Assembly (NCBI RefSeq): GCF_023278565.1 | Contig: NC_064678.1 | Span: 1,488,001-1,552,000 of the forward strand | From: Colletotrichum lupini | Lineage: Eukaryota > Ascomycota > Sordariomycetes > Glomerellales > Glomerellaceae | DNA: 64,000 bases | Direction: 5' to 3' | Part shown: positions 25,501 through 36,770 of the stretch, one piece after another | How the letters are laid out: each line of letters starts with the position of its first letter | Numbering within the stretch: the first letter of the stretch is position 1 | Program-made: the position numbers and the translations under genes | Notes under the pieces: model-generated | Databases searched by the model: none | The model's input: only the letters and a program-made list of their open reading frames with translations | What the model was told of the DNA's origin: nothing

Positions 25501-28500
25501 GTACTTATTACTAAAGATTCTATTCCTCGTATTATCGAATATAATACCTAGTCGATCTATATTTTTTAGATATAAGAGAAATAGGGTATTAACGGGTAAA
25601 ATATGGAAAGTTATCGTTCCGAAGTACGTTTCTATTTTTATTATACTTAGGGCGACGATTTCCTTACTTAGGCCGAAACTAATCTTTATAATACCCGCTA
25701 TTAATATATTAAGTATTATTAATACGATCTTTTATAGCGCTTAGAATTGCCCTTTTCCTCTAGTTAATTATTATAATACCTTAATATCTAAGATAATTCT
25801 ATAAAAATCGTTTAGGCCGTACCTTTTACTTACGTAGAATACTTATATAAGCTTAGTATTTAAGGGATCTAAGTAATATAAAAAGGACCCCTTTAGTTAC
25901 CCCTAGATTTACTTAGTACTATATTCCTTTTTTTAGATATTAAGAGAAATAACGTTTTTTTTTTAATTATTAAGAGAATAGGCTTCGGCCTTATTAAATT
26001 CGCCCTTTTAGCCGCCTCTATATCCGTTATTTAAGGGACCTTCTCTTACTATTTATAAATAAAAGCCTACTTATTAAGAGCTTTTACTACTTTCTATTCG
26101 TTTAGCCTTATATATTTTCTAAAGGCTAATAGGGTAAAAAAAAAGTAGTTAATATCGTTAATTTTATTATAATCTAATTCGTTAGTATAGGGGGTAAGAT
26201 CTTCTTTATTTTCTAAATTTTTTATAGGGAGTATATACTTTAAGCTACTATTTTAGCTACTGTTACTAAGTTCTATACCCTCGGATCTGCCCTTATATAT
26301 AATAAGGAATTAGTTAAACCGACGAGGGCTAGTTTTACTATTTATTACCCTCGACTTTTTATACTATTTATATAATTTAGTACGCTCTTCCTCAAAGTAG
26401 TTACTTAACTAATATCTATCCTTTTTATAAATATAGTATTACCTCTTTTATTACCCTATCCGTAAGTTAAATCTCTACTTATTTAATAAATCTAGGCCTC
26501 TTTACTAACGATTACCGTATTTAGCCTCGTTTCTTTTTTTATTATACGTTCGATCGACTTAATATTATTAATAAGGGCCGTTGTATACTTAGAGGTAGGT
26601 TTAGTACGGTATTCTTACTTTAATATTAAAGCTAGATTTTAGCCTTAAGTAGAGCGTCTCGTAGTTTTTAAGTACTTAGTATAAGGTTATTTTTGCTTTT
26701 AGTATACGCTAGATTATAATATAAAAATATTTAACTTTCTACTTATTTATCCCCTTATTTAGTTAGGTTTTTATTAACTTATTAATTTAATTAATAAGCT
26801 CTTTAAGGATCTTTACTCGCAATTTACCTTCTATTATCTTAGCTATAAATACGAAAGAAATCGCTTATAGCTTAGATAGGAGCTCTAAGTTCTTATTATA
26901 AGTCTCAAAGCGGCTTTAGATTACGTTAATTATATTAAAAAAGTCGTTTTAATCGAGATTACGTACCGCTTCGTAATAATAATTAGAGGCTTTACTTACG
27001 AGTACGATATTAATTACTAAATAGTATTAGTATTCCCTAATTCCGACTTTGTCGTAATAATCGTAAAATATCGTTAGGGTTTTTTATAAGACCTTATACT
27101 TCCCCCTAGAATATAATTTCTTTTTTAAAAAGATCTTTTTAAGGTCTATAAATTACCTCGTATTTATTACTAGATTTTTAGTATTTATATACGATCCTTA
27201 TATCGCTACGTATTATTAATAACTTTAGGTCGTTTATTTCCTTTTTTATTAACCGATTAGCGCTAAATTTTATATTAATAGCGGTAACGAGTTATAGATT
27301 AAAATAAGTAGAATTATCGATTATCGTATTTTTACTACTATATTTTACTCTAGTATATCTTTTTATAATAATAGATTTCCGTTAGTAATTATAGGGAGGA
27401 AATTTAGGTCGTTTACCCTTTTTTTAAATTCGTTAAAGTAATTATACGCTCTATCGACCTATACTTAGTTTTATAATACGAATTCCTTTTTTATAATTAT
27501 TACTATTAGTATTTCGTATAGCTCTTACGATTATAATTATATTAATAATACCCCTCGCCCGTAGAGGAATTTATTAACTATTTTTATAATTCCTAGGCTT
27601 ACGCTCGCGAACTATTCGTTTAGCTAGTAACTAAGGTCGTTTACGATTTTATAAAATAGGGGTTACTCCTATAGCCCCTTTTTCTTATAGACCCTAGTTA
27701 AATAGATTAATACTATATTAATTTATTCGCTATTAGGCTAATCCGTAATTCTATATATCTATATCCTCTAATAGTCTAAGTTAATATTTACTTACTTATA
27801 AAGGATTAGGATTTTATTTAGGATCGGGTTTCGTCCTTTTTTTCTTTACCTTAACTCGCTAAAGGTCGTATTCTAGTTTATACTTATATTAATAGTCGCT
27901 AACGTATTTAATTTTAATAAGGATATATTTAATCCGCGCGCTAGTTATAATAAATCCGTACTTTTATTACTTAACGAATTTATTAGGGTTTAGGAGATTC
28001 CTATTTCTTTTTATTATCTCGTTACTACTCTCGTTTTTATTATTTTTAGTAATTACTATTACCTTTTTAGATCGCTAGCTATTATACTTATTAAGATCCT
28101 CTTTTTTATTTAGTATAAAAGGGTAGGTTTTAGTAGTTCCTTTTTATAATAATAATAGTAAACGTTTATATTATTATAAAAAGATATAGTAATTAGTCTT
28201 AGGATCTTTATTAGTTACTAATTTTTATTATCCCGTATACTTCTAGCCTCCTAAGCCTCGTGCTCTTTATAATCTCTAAATAGCTTCCTTCTCTAACCTA
28301 TTTCCTTTAGGGTAGTATTTTATAAGAATAGTTAAAAGTGAATACTAGGCGGCTCGTAAAGGAGCTATATAAGCGAAAATACTTACTCATTACTCGTATG
28401 CGGTAAGGTTAAATACCTTAGAGATTTTATTTTTTGCGGCCTTTTAGTACCCTATTTTATATTTCTTAGGTAGTTTTTTTCGTAGCTTAATTATAGTTAG

Positions 28501-29426
28501 GTAATTATTACTTACTAACGATCCTTTTTATTACTTAGTTAATTTTTTAAAATTAGTAATCTCGCGCTAAGAGCTAGTATAAAAAGAAGCTTTTTAGCGG
28601 CTTTTTAAAGGATTCTTTTTTTTTTTTTTTAAATCCTCGTCCTTTTAGCTTTTTCTTAGGCTAATAGTAACTCTAGCGGGAGGTCGTAAGACTACTTTAG
28701 GGTAGCCGCCTTTTTTTTAAATTAATCTCTAAGATCTATAATACTCTTAACTTAATACTATTAAGACTTTTAAATCCCCTCTTCCCTCGTTAAACCGTCC
28801 CCTATACTTTATTCTTAAGTAATACCCGGGGGGTAGTTAAGGGAGCTACGAAGAAGTTATTTAGATTATAGGCTTAAAGTCGTACTTATAAGATCCTCGT
28901 AATAATAGACTTTTTTATATACTATAGATCTTTTAGCTTAATAACTCCTATAGGGTTACTTTTATTACTAAATAAGAATATTTATATTTAAAGATCCCCT
29001 TTTTTAATTATACGGTACTCTTTTATACCGTATTATTAAGCTCGTTTATTATACTAATTAATTAAGTAGGTAGTCGTTACGTAGGTATTTTTCTTTTCTA
29101 ATTTAACTAGTTAATTTCTAATTACGGGCCGGCTATAAAAAAGTCGTTTAGTAAAAAAGCTACTAGGGGCGATAATAAAAGGCTAGTTACTTAAGCGGTT
29201 TTATTAATTAACGTAGTTTAATATAATAGACGTTAACCTCTTATAAATAGTAAAGAGCTACGATTACTTAATTCCGTGCGGTATTTAAGAATTACTTCTT
29301 TTTTTATTTACTTTTATAAGGTTAATTAATACGAATCTCTTATTTTATATAGTATTAAGAGGTCGTCTTTTTTATATAACGAGATGCCTTACCGATTTAT
29401 AATAATAAAATTTAACTACTAATTAG

Positions 29427-29631
29427 TATTAGTATTCTTATTATAAGGTAGTTAGTTCGAACCGTAGTTAACGAAGAGATTAATTAAATTATATGAATAT
29501 CTGCGTAGTAGGTATAAAAAAGAGGTTCTAACCGTAGGTTAGGCTAGCTATAATAATTATAAATAGGGCCCCTAATTAGCCCCTGCGCAGTCGGCCGTAT
29601 GCCGCGGTTGAATTGGACTTCTAATCCGATA
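29427..29631 (-). repeat. LTR of copia copy 2 (element 5' LTR)
   Basis: 205 bp direct repeat of 22296-22500 ending CCGATA, followed at 29632-29636 by the second GATAA target duplication. Confidence 0.9.
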
Positions 29632-31047
29632 GATAAGATGAAAACGGGTCGCCATCGGGGGCATCCCGGGATCTGGGTGGCCCCAAGTTCTAACCGAGGG
29701 CATCCTTGGGATCCATTTTTGAAAGGCTCATGGGGCGACAATGTGACATTTCCTGCAACGTTGTTCTGCGGTTGGCTTCATCATCTATTGGTCATGGAAG
29801 TAAGCTTATACCTGGGTGGGTTCACGTGAAATGTTCGAAAGTGCTGAGAAGTTGACTGAGTAGGTCATGCAGCCTGGCACTACCTTGAGTCTCGTCGTGA
29901 TGCCGCAAAATATTTCGCAGTGCGTTTTGCTATGGCTTAGAGGAAGAAACATTTCTTTCATGCTAATCCTTTCCGATGTACTCATTTGATGCGCTTCCTT
30001 CATTGCGCTAGATAGGTCTTTGTGGATATTCCATAGCTCAAGATCCAAGCACTTAGGACCCCTCGATGTTAGGATGGGGCAGAACAGCATCGACTCCACT
30101 TACTCCGTAGACTGATAGGCAGCGATAGCGTAAGGCAAGGTTATGGGCAGACCGTTCCATATGATGCTTCGTCTTTTCGGAATTGTATTCCAAGCGTTCC
30201 CAAACTCGGCCGAGTTGAATCTAGACCCCATACCTCTTTGGATAGATATAGTAGGTTGGTTTATCGCCACAACACTTCAGATACCATGGGAGTTGAAGAA
30301 AGGATTTCCGTGGAGCTGGTCTTCGAGGCTACAGCGTCGGAATCCCAATCCCGGACACAGTCTCTTTGAGTCGTGTCTGTTTGTCGCGTTCACCCACTAG
30401 TCGCGTTATCTGTTGCGGGAGTGGAATCATTCAAATGTGTTGATGGGTGCCTTTCACTCTTCTCATCATGACTCTGTCGGCAAAACTTCACCATACCAAG
30501 TATGAATGAGGCCAAGCGTCACATAAGCTCTGGGTAACTCCGAGCACATCAGACTGCAAAGACATCAAAGAGTCAACATCTGAGCCCAGCTATCAATTTT
30601 TACTTGGTATCCTAGACTTGGCTTCGCAAAATTCATGCCAATGGCCACGGTGGAGGCTTCAAATGGCTTGAAGGATCGTTGACCAAGAGACTTGTGTGAT
30701 GGTGGTCGCAACAAAGTTCGCTTTGCCGATGGATGCGCTAAGCCACTTTTGGGACCCTGAAATCCCAGGCAACAACAAGTGGAGCCCCTTTTTGTCACTT
30801 TCAACCTTCGTCTTACCTCTCACCCATCTCCGACTGCTCAAGCTCGACAGTCAAGGTCAGAGGCCAAGGGAAGCGAGCGAGCGAATCTCTGTTGAATACG
30901 AACATATCAATTCTGACATTCGGCCAGAAATCTTGGCGCGAATTGAGCTGAGGCGCCGAGCCTGCCGTTGGACCCAAGCACCCATCAGGACATACGGAGT
31001 ACCCCCGCGTAGATCCTCCCACCATCACAGTACCCATCCGGTAAACC
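29632..31047. other. Intergenic, right of copia copy 2
   Basis: Normal base composition resumes exactly at the LTR edge. Before the insertion this DNA was continuous with the upstream flank of the siderophore transporter. Small frames (29806-30099 minus, 30143-30400 plus, 30565-30804 minus) show no family signature. The last 200 bases probably hold the promoter and leader of the membrane protein gene. Confidence 0.45.
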
Positions 31048-31896
31048 ATGGCCAACATCTTCCGCCAAGCCATCTCATGGCTCTACACCACCCTCGCCGT
31101 CTCCATCCTCGGATCATGGACCCTCCTCATCCTCGGCGGCGTCGGCCTCACAGCCGTAGACTCGAACCCAGGCCTCCTTCAGCTCATCGCCTTCCCCTCT
31201 CTCCTCACCTTCCTCGTCGCAAAGCTCATCGTCGCCGCCTCGCCCTCGACAGCACTCCAGCAAACACCAACGAACCCCCGGAATGCCATCGTCGCGACTC
31301 CTGCCGGCGGCAACCTAGCAACCTGGCTCGCAACAGCAGACTACGGCTCCCCCCATGGCGCCCTCGTCCTCTTCCTCTTCTCCGTAACCTGGCTCCTGCA
31401 GCTCGCGCGCGTAGTCTTCGCCCTCTTTCTGGTGGTGCTGATGGGTGCCTTCTTCGTCTTTGCGTCCTCGCTCGACGCAGCCGATAAAGAAGACAAAGAA
31501 GCCGGCGGCGAGGGTCTCTTCTCCGACGACGACGGCGCGCGCAAGAACTTCACCACCGCGCTCGCCGAGTTTGAGGAGAAGGCGGGGATCGGAATGGGCG
31601 ATTACCTCGTTGAAAACCCCTGGGTCGTGTTCCAGGTGCTTGTGGCGCTTTGGGGCATGATGAATCTGTTGCTCATGTATCTTTCCGTGTACGCTTTTGG
31701 GGCGTTGAAGAAGGTGTTGACGACGCCGCTTGAGGCTTGGGCGAGGAGTGGTCAGGAGGTGGCGGCGCCTGCTACTATGGCTGGGGGGACTCCGGCGGCG
31801 GCGGCAGTGGCAGCGGCAGCGGAGACCAGGGCTCCGGTTGTTGTCGTCGAGAAGGAAAGGGTGGTTGTGCCGGCTGAGGCGCAACGTGGAAATTGA
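31048..31896 (+). CDS. Four-segment membrane protein of unknown function
   Basis: Intronless 282-aa frame with strong GC3 coding bias. Hydrophobic segments lie at about residues 8-37, 43-66, 104-145 (a long double-length stretch) and 190-225. A loop of acidic residues (DAADKEDKEAGGEG) sits between the last two segments. The C-terminal 60 residues are Ala/Val-rich and probably disordered. No catalytic motif or known fold was recognised. It is most likely an integral membrane protein of fungi. The ATG at 31048 is directly preceded by an A-rich CCGGTAAACC context and gives the first hydrophobic segment a normal position. No relation to its neighbours can be inferred. Confidence 0.75.
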   Translation: MANIFRQAISWLYTTLAVSILGSWTLLILGGVGLTAVDSNPGLLQLIAFPSLLTFLVAKLIVAASPSTALQQTPTNPRNAIVATPAGGNLATWLATADYGSPHGALVLFLFSVTWLLQLARVVFALFLVVLMGAFFVFASSLDAADKEDKEAGGEGLFSDDDGARKNFTTALAEFEEKAGIGMGDYLVENPWVVFQVLVALWGMMNLLLMYLSVYAFGALKKVLTTPLEAWARSGQEVAAPATMAGGTPAAAAVAAAAETRAPVVVVEKERVVVPAEAQRGN

Positions 31897-32269
31897 GTAT
31901 CGGCGGAGGCAAGAGAAAGGGGTGACAGTCAGATGAGTAAGGAAGAGAGGCAAACGGACGGCCAGACCATATCTGGATCTGTGGCCTCCCGTTGCCAAGC
32001 CGGAGCGTTGAAGAAGCTCGGGCCGGGACTGGGTGCATGGGGACATCGGACTCAGCTCCGGGTGGGTCTCTCCGGCACCTGCCCGCTCAAGTTCCTCCGC
32101 CTCCGGGGAGGCAAACGGGACAAGACAGGGAAGGAAGCAAACCACATGTACCTGCCAGGCTACCACCAATGGAATACGATGGAATCCTTCACCCCGTGAC
32201 CCCCAAACAGACCCGCGTCCGTCCAAGAGCTGCCTGCCCTCTGCCCTCAGTATCTCTCAATCAACCAGG
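31897..32269. other. Intergenic before the tRNA
   Basis: 3' flank of the membrane protein gene. Frames here are shadows with no recognisable product. No regulatory element was identified. Confidence 0.4.
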
Positions 32270-32353
32270 GCAACCGTGGTGCAGTGGTTTAGCATTCCAG
32301 CCTCCCATTCCGGGAACCAGCTGGGGACCTGGGTTCGAACCCCGGCGGTTGCA
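32270..32353 (+). tRNA. tRNA-Gly (anticodon CCC), with intron
   Basis: A complete cloverleaf can be drawn. The acceptor stem is GCAACCG/CGGTTGC with discriminator A, and the D-arm lies around GTGC...GCAT. The anticodon stem is CCAGC/GCTGG with loop CTCCCA, and the T-arm is CTGGG-TTCGAAC-CCCGG (B box GGTTCGAACCC). An intron of about 11 nt, TCCGGGAACC or one base shifted, follows the base 3' of the anticodon. It contains GGG, which can pair with the CCC anticodon as is usual in nuclear pre-tRNAs. The sequence is very close in plan to fungal glycine tRNAs. Confidence 0.92.
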
Positions 32354-32944
32354 ATTATTCCTTTTTGAATTGCCGTGTTAATTCTATTTTAGTACCTCGA
32401 CTTCCTCCTTTTGCTCCGGGACCGCAGGACCGTCCGTACCCATCTACTTATTATCGTAACGATCCCCGTCTAAGTTAGCATTCACGGGCATTAGGAAAGA
32501 AACAAGATAAGAATAAAAAAAGAGTTCGCCACCGGTGTGACTACATCTCTGGCGCTCATGCTGGGATTCGAACTCGGGTACTCGCTAAGCCTGTCGTCCA
32601 ATGTTCTCAAGATCCAGTCTCATAAAGACGGTGAGAGATACCATCCAGCAATGCTTTCTGATGTATTCATCATCAGTGCTCAGGCATCACTCGACTACTA
32701 GGTAAGCATGGCCGTGCAATGCGACGGTCTTGCGATCACCCTTCATTTGGCCATCTACGTGAGCCTCAATCCTCGAGCTGAATGAGAAAGACGATCTCAA
32801 CCGCAATTAGCATTAAATCAATGACATCTGGCTCTACTCTCTCCGTGCTCTATTTGTTCCGTATGCCAAAAGTCCTTCCAGCAAAGTAAACCCAATCCAC
32901 GCCATGCATCGCAAAGCATACAAATCCATCCTTTCACTTCCACC
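32354..32944. other. Intergenic with a tRNA-like B box
   Basis: A T-run after the tRNA is a likely Pol III terminator. On the minus strand at about 32556-32575 there is a T-arm-like GAGTTCGAATCCC, but the other arms cannot be folded, so no tRNA is called. Nothing else was recognised. Confidence 0.4.
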
Positions 32945-33958
32945 TCATATAGTAACCCCTTCCAGTATCTGACAAGCCTCGTTAATCTTCTCCGTTATCC
33001 CATCACAGTTCGCCCAAGCAAACATATCAAAATGACTCCCCTCCGTCAACAACACCTCCTCCACAAACCCTGGACAATACCCATCCCACCCAAGCTTCTC
33101 ATCCCCACGATACACATCCACGGAACTGATCCCCTCGATCGGCATCGGAACGTGCTCCTTGGCCTTGACGAGCACAGCCCGCGGCGGCCTCTCCCACATG
33201 ACCTCGGCCGTCTCCTTCTCCTCCTTGGAAACGTAAAAGTCCTTTTCCACGTCCGCTTCATCCGCCGTCGTCCCTGCCCTTTCGCCTCCTCCATCGGAAC
33301 TATCGGCATCAGCATAGCCAACGGCCTTGGGAACCTCCACCTCCGTCTCACCCGCCGCCCCGCACCTCGGCATCTTCCAAACCCTCACAACCTGCCCGGC
33401 CATCTTCATCGCCCTCTTCGCAAGCCTCACATTCTTCGGCTCCTCCGTCTCCAGTTTCTCATCCTCGACAAACCTCCCAATCTTGACCTCCGAACCCTTG
33501 GGCCAGACGGGATACACACTATCCACGAAGAGCAACCCCACAATCTCAACATCGCGATCCTCTTCGCCAACCAACCTCGCAATCTCCAACGAGAGCAATC
33601 CGCCCAGGCTCCACCCGCCCAGCAAAATCCTCCTCCTCTTCAGTCTCCCGCCATCAGCAGTCGTAACATATGAGTACGGCGCCTGGGCGGGGAACTCCCT
33701 CCCCTTGGTAACCGTATTCCGAATCATTTGCAGGTACGCCGCCGCCATCTCGGGGACGCCGCCTTCCCATGGCACACCGGAGTGGAAGCGCGGGTTCGCG
33801 ATGCCGAAGACGGCGCGGCCTGCGAGCTGGGAGAGGCAGTGGTAGGCGAAAGTCGTGCCGCCGCCGTCGTGGATGAGGATTAGGGGCGTGAGGATTTGGC
33901 CGCGCGGGGTGGCGGGTTGGATGACTTCGCATTCTGTTGGGGTTTGGTGAGTGCGCAT
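32945..33958 (-). CDS. Stand-alone thioesterase, PKS TE-domain type (alpha/beta hydrolase)
   Basis: Single-exon minus-strand frame, 337 aa from the ATG at 33956-33958. A longer in-frame extension to 34372 is low-complexity leader and less likely. The N-terminal strand and oxyanion region (ILIHDGGGTTFAYHCLSQL), then FGIANPRF and WEGGVPEMAAAYL, closely follow the thioesterase domains at the end of fungal polyketide synthases. The nucleophile elbow GWSLGG is at residues 115-120 (Ser117), the acid is probably Asp146 in LLFVDSVYP, and the His is in EGSHFDMF (about 309). A charged Gly/Asp/Glu-rich insert near 235-265 marks it off from plain TE domains. It may release or edit acyl chains for a synthase encoded elsewhere. 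It lies about 1 kb downstream of a P450 on the same strand. Confidence 0.85.
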   Translation of the reverse strand: MRTHQTPTECEVIQPATPRGQILTPLILIHDGGGTTFAYHCLSQLAGRAVFGIANPRFHSGVPWEGGVPEMAAAYLQMIRNTVTKGREFPAQAPYSYVTTADGGRLKRRRILLGGWSLGGLLSLEIARLVGEEDRDVEIVGLLFVDSVYPVWPKGSEVKIGRFVEDEKLETEEPKNVRLAKRAMKMAGQVVRVWKMPRCGAAGETEVEVPKAVGYADADSSDGGGERAGTTADEADVEKDFYVSKEEKETAEVMWERPPRAVLVKAKEHVPMPIEGISSVDVYRGDEKLGWDGYCPGFVEEVLLTEGSHFDMFAWANCDGITEKINEACQILEGVTI

Positions 33959-34987
33959 TTTGGGCGGGTTTGTGAGGGTATTGATGCCCTTGGATGTATC
34001 GTGCGGGTGAGGTTTCTGAGTGAGGGAATTTGCAGACCGTGGTGGTTGAGTGAGATGACGGGATCGCGAGCCAATCTTGAATTCGCGATCGGAGAAGTGC
34101 TGACGATGATGCGGGGATCCCAGATCCAAAGCTCTTTCGCTCACTCTCTCTTTCGGTTTACTCGGAAGATGACTTTGGATAAGGTAGAAGATATGAGAGG
34201 GTGAGAGATGTGAAGAGGGAAGAAGAATACCCGCAGCGTAATATGAACGGGGGAGACAACGTTCAGTGAGACTGGAGGATGACTGTGGTTGAGGTTGAGA
34301 AGAGGAAAAAAAAAGACGAGATGAGATTTGCGCACGTCGCAGAGTCGCTACTGCGCCCACCTCTGCAGTCACAGCTTACCTACAGGTTCTCGAGCACATG
34401 CACGACAGACGCAAGCTGCGCCTATTTGGCATGAAGGATCCGCCGCCCACCTTACTTTACTAGACCATCAATCTCACTCGCCGGCCGCAGAGTGCGAGTG
34501 TGTAGACCCCTCCAGACTTCCTGTCTGCAGCGGGGCGCGGGGGGATTCCATTCCCTTCCGCATCGGCGTTCGGCGGTCCCGTCTTCGGAGGGGGAAGGGG
34601 ACCCACCGGTTCGGGGGTTTTTCTGGTTGATGTGCTGCACTTATATCACCGAGTCGGGCGGGGGCCGAACATGAATCTTGCCTGCTGATGAAAAGAAACA
34701 TCATCAGCGCATTACATTCTACAAAGAATATATTCCTTTTTGCCGTAAGAACCACCAGTCGCGAATCTTTTTCCTCTTAGCAATGAAGTCGAATTAATAT
34801 CGTCTGAAGATGGAACCCGACGCACACGTAAAACTCCCCTGTACTTGGAAAAAGACACTACCTTGGATGGTCACGGGAAAAGAAATCCCAAGTATACTTC
34901 TCTTCCATCATTACTTCATAAACGTGATTCCATTCGATGCAATCTAGATTAGATCATCTACTCACATCACACACTCCAAGAAACCTC
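33959..34987. other. Intergenic between thioesterase and P450
   Basis: About 1 kb holding the thioesterase promoter and the P450 3' end. No RNA gene, repeat or further frame could be supported. Confidence 0.45.
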
Positions 34988-36770
34988 CTACGCCCTGAGT
35001 GAATACTTCAAAAACATCTTCTCCCTTGGCTTGGACGCAGAGTGCTTGTTCCGATCCACAGAGTCCTCGGGCACCCTCGCCATCCTGTTCCCCTTGGCGT
35101 CCACCAGGTGATAGTTGAACCTCGCGACAAAGAGCGCCGTCGTGACGGCCATTTCCATCTTCGCAAACTGTTTTTCCAGAGTGTCAGCAGTCATGTCCGT
35201 ACGAGGCATCTTGAGAAGAGATGCCCAGGTAGATCAGGGAATCACGCAACACCAAAAGAAAAGACTCACCCTCATCCCGAGACACGGATGCCTCCCAGCA
35301 CCCCACCCGATAAACGCATGCGGATCCTTCTTATCCTCCTCCCGCCCAGGCAAATACCGTCCCGGATCCCACCGCAACGGCTCCGGGAAGAACCCCGGAT
35401 CCATGTGCGTGGTATCGAAATGGTACACAACATACGCATCATCCGGCACAACCTCACCACTCCCACCGATGGCAACATCTTTCCCGCTCCCGTTATACCG
35501 GAACCCGCACCCCGTAATCGTATGCCGAATCGTCTCCTTCAACCCCAAATCAATCATCGGAAATTCGGCCTCCCACGTCTCCATATCGAGCCTCCCCAGA
35601 ACCTGCTCGGCGCTCTCCTCCTCGGACAGCCTATGCCGCGCAATAACACCGTCCACCTCCTCCTGCACCTTCTCATACCACGTCTCCTCCGTCGCCATGA
35701 AACACAGCAGGTACGCGGCGTTGATCCCGCTGTTAATCAACCCCGCAAACAGCGCGCCGACGATAAACGCAACCATCTCGACCGTGCTGTCCCCGTTCTC
35801 CATCAGGTACTGCAGCGCGTCGCTCCCGGGAACCCCGCGGTCCTTCCTCTCCTTGATAATCTTCTCCAGGATCATGTACATCCGCGCGCCGCTGTACACC
35901 CTCCTCAGGTGCCCCACCGTCGGCATCCAAGGAAACATGACCTTGGTCGCCGTGCTCGCGCCGTCGATCCCCTCGAATATCCGCAGCACGCGCCGCAGCA
36001 GGTCCTCGTCCTCGGCGATCTCGTCGCAGCCGACCATGCGCATCGTGAGCTTGAACACGAGGCGGTACATGTCCTCGAACGGGTCGCTGACGCCCTCCGT
36101 CTCCGACCCGGCGATGTCGTCCGCGACGGTCGGGGTCTCGCCGACGCGGGCGGCGAGCTCGTCCATCGTGTCGCGCGTGTCTTTGATCAGCAGCGGGAGG
36201 CGGGTGTCGAGGAGTTCCTTGCGGAGGAGCTTGACGAGGTTACGGTTGAATTTGGCGCCGAAGCTGTCTTCCTCGACTTGGGTCCCGTTTTTAGCGACGT
36301 CGATGCGCGGGGTCGCGTTGAAGAGGGCGCCGTATCTGTGATGGACGGTGTTAGTTGAAGTCATCGCCAACCCACCCATCTCCCACTGCCACTGCCACCC
36401 AGCACCAACAACACGAGACGTCAAACACTCACCCCTTTGTAAAATCCAAATCGCGACTCTCAAAAAACACACGCCGCCCAGCGTCCCCGGACAACCCCAC
36501 GATCCTCATCTTCCCAAAATAAAAACTCCAGTTCCCGAACCGGCCCGACCGCGCCCCCTCGGCCAGGAAATTCCCCCGGTCCGTGAAGAAGCGCGGCGTG
36601 CCGAGGACGGGCCACCCGCGCACCACCTTGGGCGCGTTGCGCGGGAACGAGGGGCGGTAGGCGAGGAAGCCGACGGCGTAGGCGAGCCCCGTGAGGAGGA
36701 GGACCCAGATCGACGCCGGCCACGTTTGCGGGCGGAGGAGGGTCTGGGTTGCTGCTGTCGCGAGGGACAT
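34988..36770 (-). CDS. Cytochrome P450 monooxygenase, three exons
   Basis: Exons 36433-36770, 35270-36335 and 34988-35167, totalling 527 aa with consistent phases. An N-terminal membrane anchor (IWVLLLTGLAYAVGFLAY, about residues 18-35) is followed by FPRNAPKVVRGWPVLGTP, the Pro-rich hinge. The ExxR motif is KETIR in the K-helix. The heme loop is WGAGRHPCLG with the thiolate ligand at about Cys464. Trp replaces the usual first Phe. The I-helix reads GALFAGLINSGINAAY, lacking the usual acid-alcohol pair after AG. It is an ER-anchored fungal P450, and the substrate is unknown. It is downstream of nothing recognisable and upstream of the thioesterase on the same strand, which fits, but does not prove, a small metabolite pathway. 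Confidence 0.9.

Larger units (their letters stand above)
22296..29631 (-). mobile_element. Ty1/copia LTR retrotransposon, copy 2, RIP-inactivated
   Basis: 7336 bp, same family and orientation as copy 1, with 205-bp LTRs (22296-22500 and 29427-29631) and target duplication GATAA at 22291-22295 and 29632-29636. Coding is on the minus strand. It is more mutated than copy 1: the reverse transcriptase catalytic TDD codons have become T-N-N near 23546-23577. It is 486 bp longer than copy 1, which two blocks explain fully: about 430 bp at 28291-28718 and about 56 bp at 29040-29095, both near the element's 5' end. Several less mutated bases (CATT, GTATGCGG) remain in the 430-bp block. The copy cannot encode protein. 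Confidence 0.93.

Noticed and set aside
29806..30099. 97-codon minus-strand frame right of copia copy 2
   Set aside because: It starts with an ATG and has mixed composition, but no family signature and no intron partner. Kept out for lack of evidence.
32550..32640. Possible second tRNA on the minus strand
   Set aside because: Only the T-arm fits. No acceptor stem or anticodon arm can be paired.
34084..34372. N-terminal extension of the thioesterase frame to 34372
   Set aside because: The extra 138 residues are Ser/Pro/His/Arg-rich leader-like sequence without conservation marks. The ATG at 33958 sits just before the domain.
35042..36358. Long plus-strand frames opposite the P450 gene
   Set aside because: Antisense shadows caused by high GC at third positions. 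The P450 motifs are on the minus strand.
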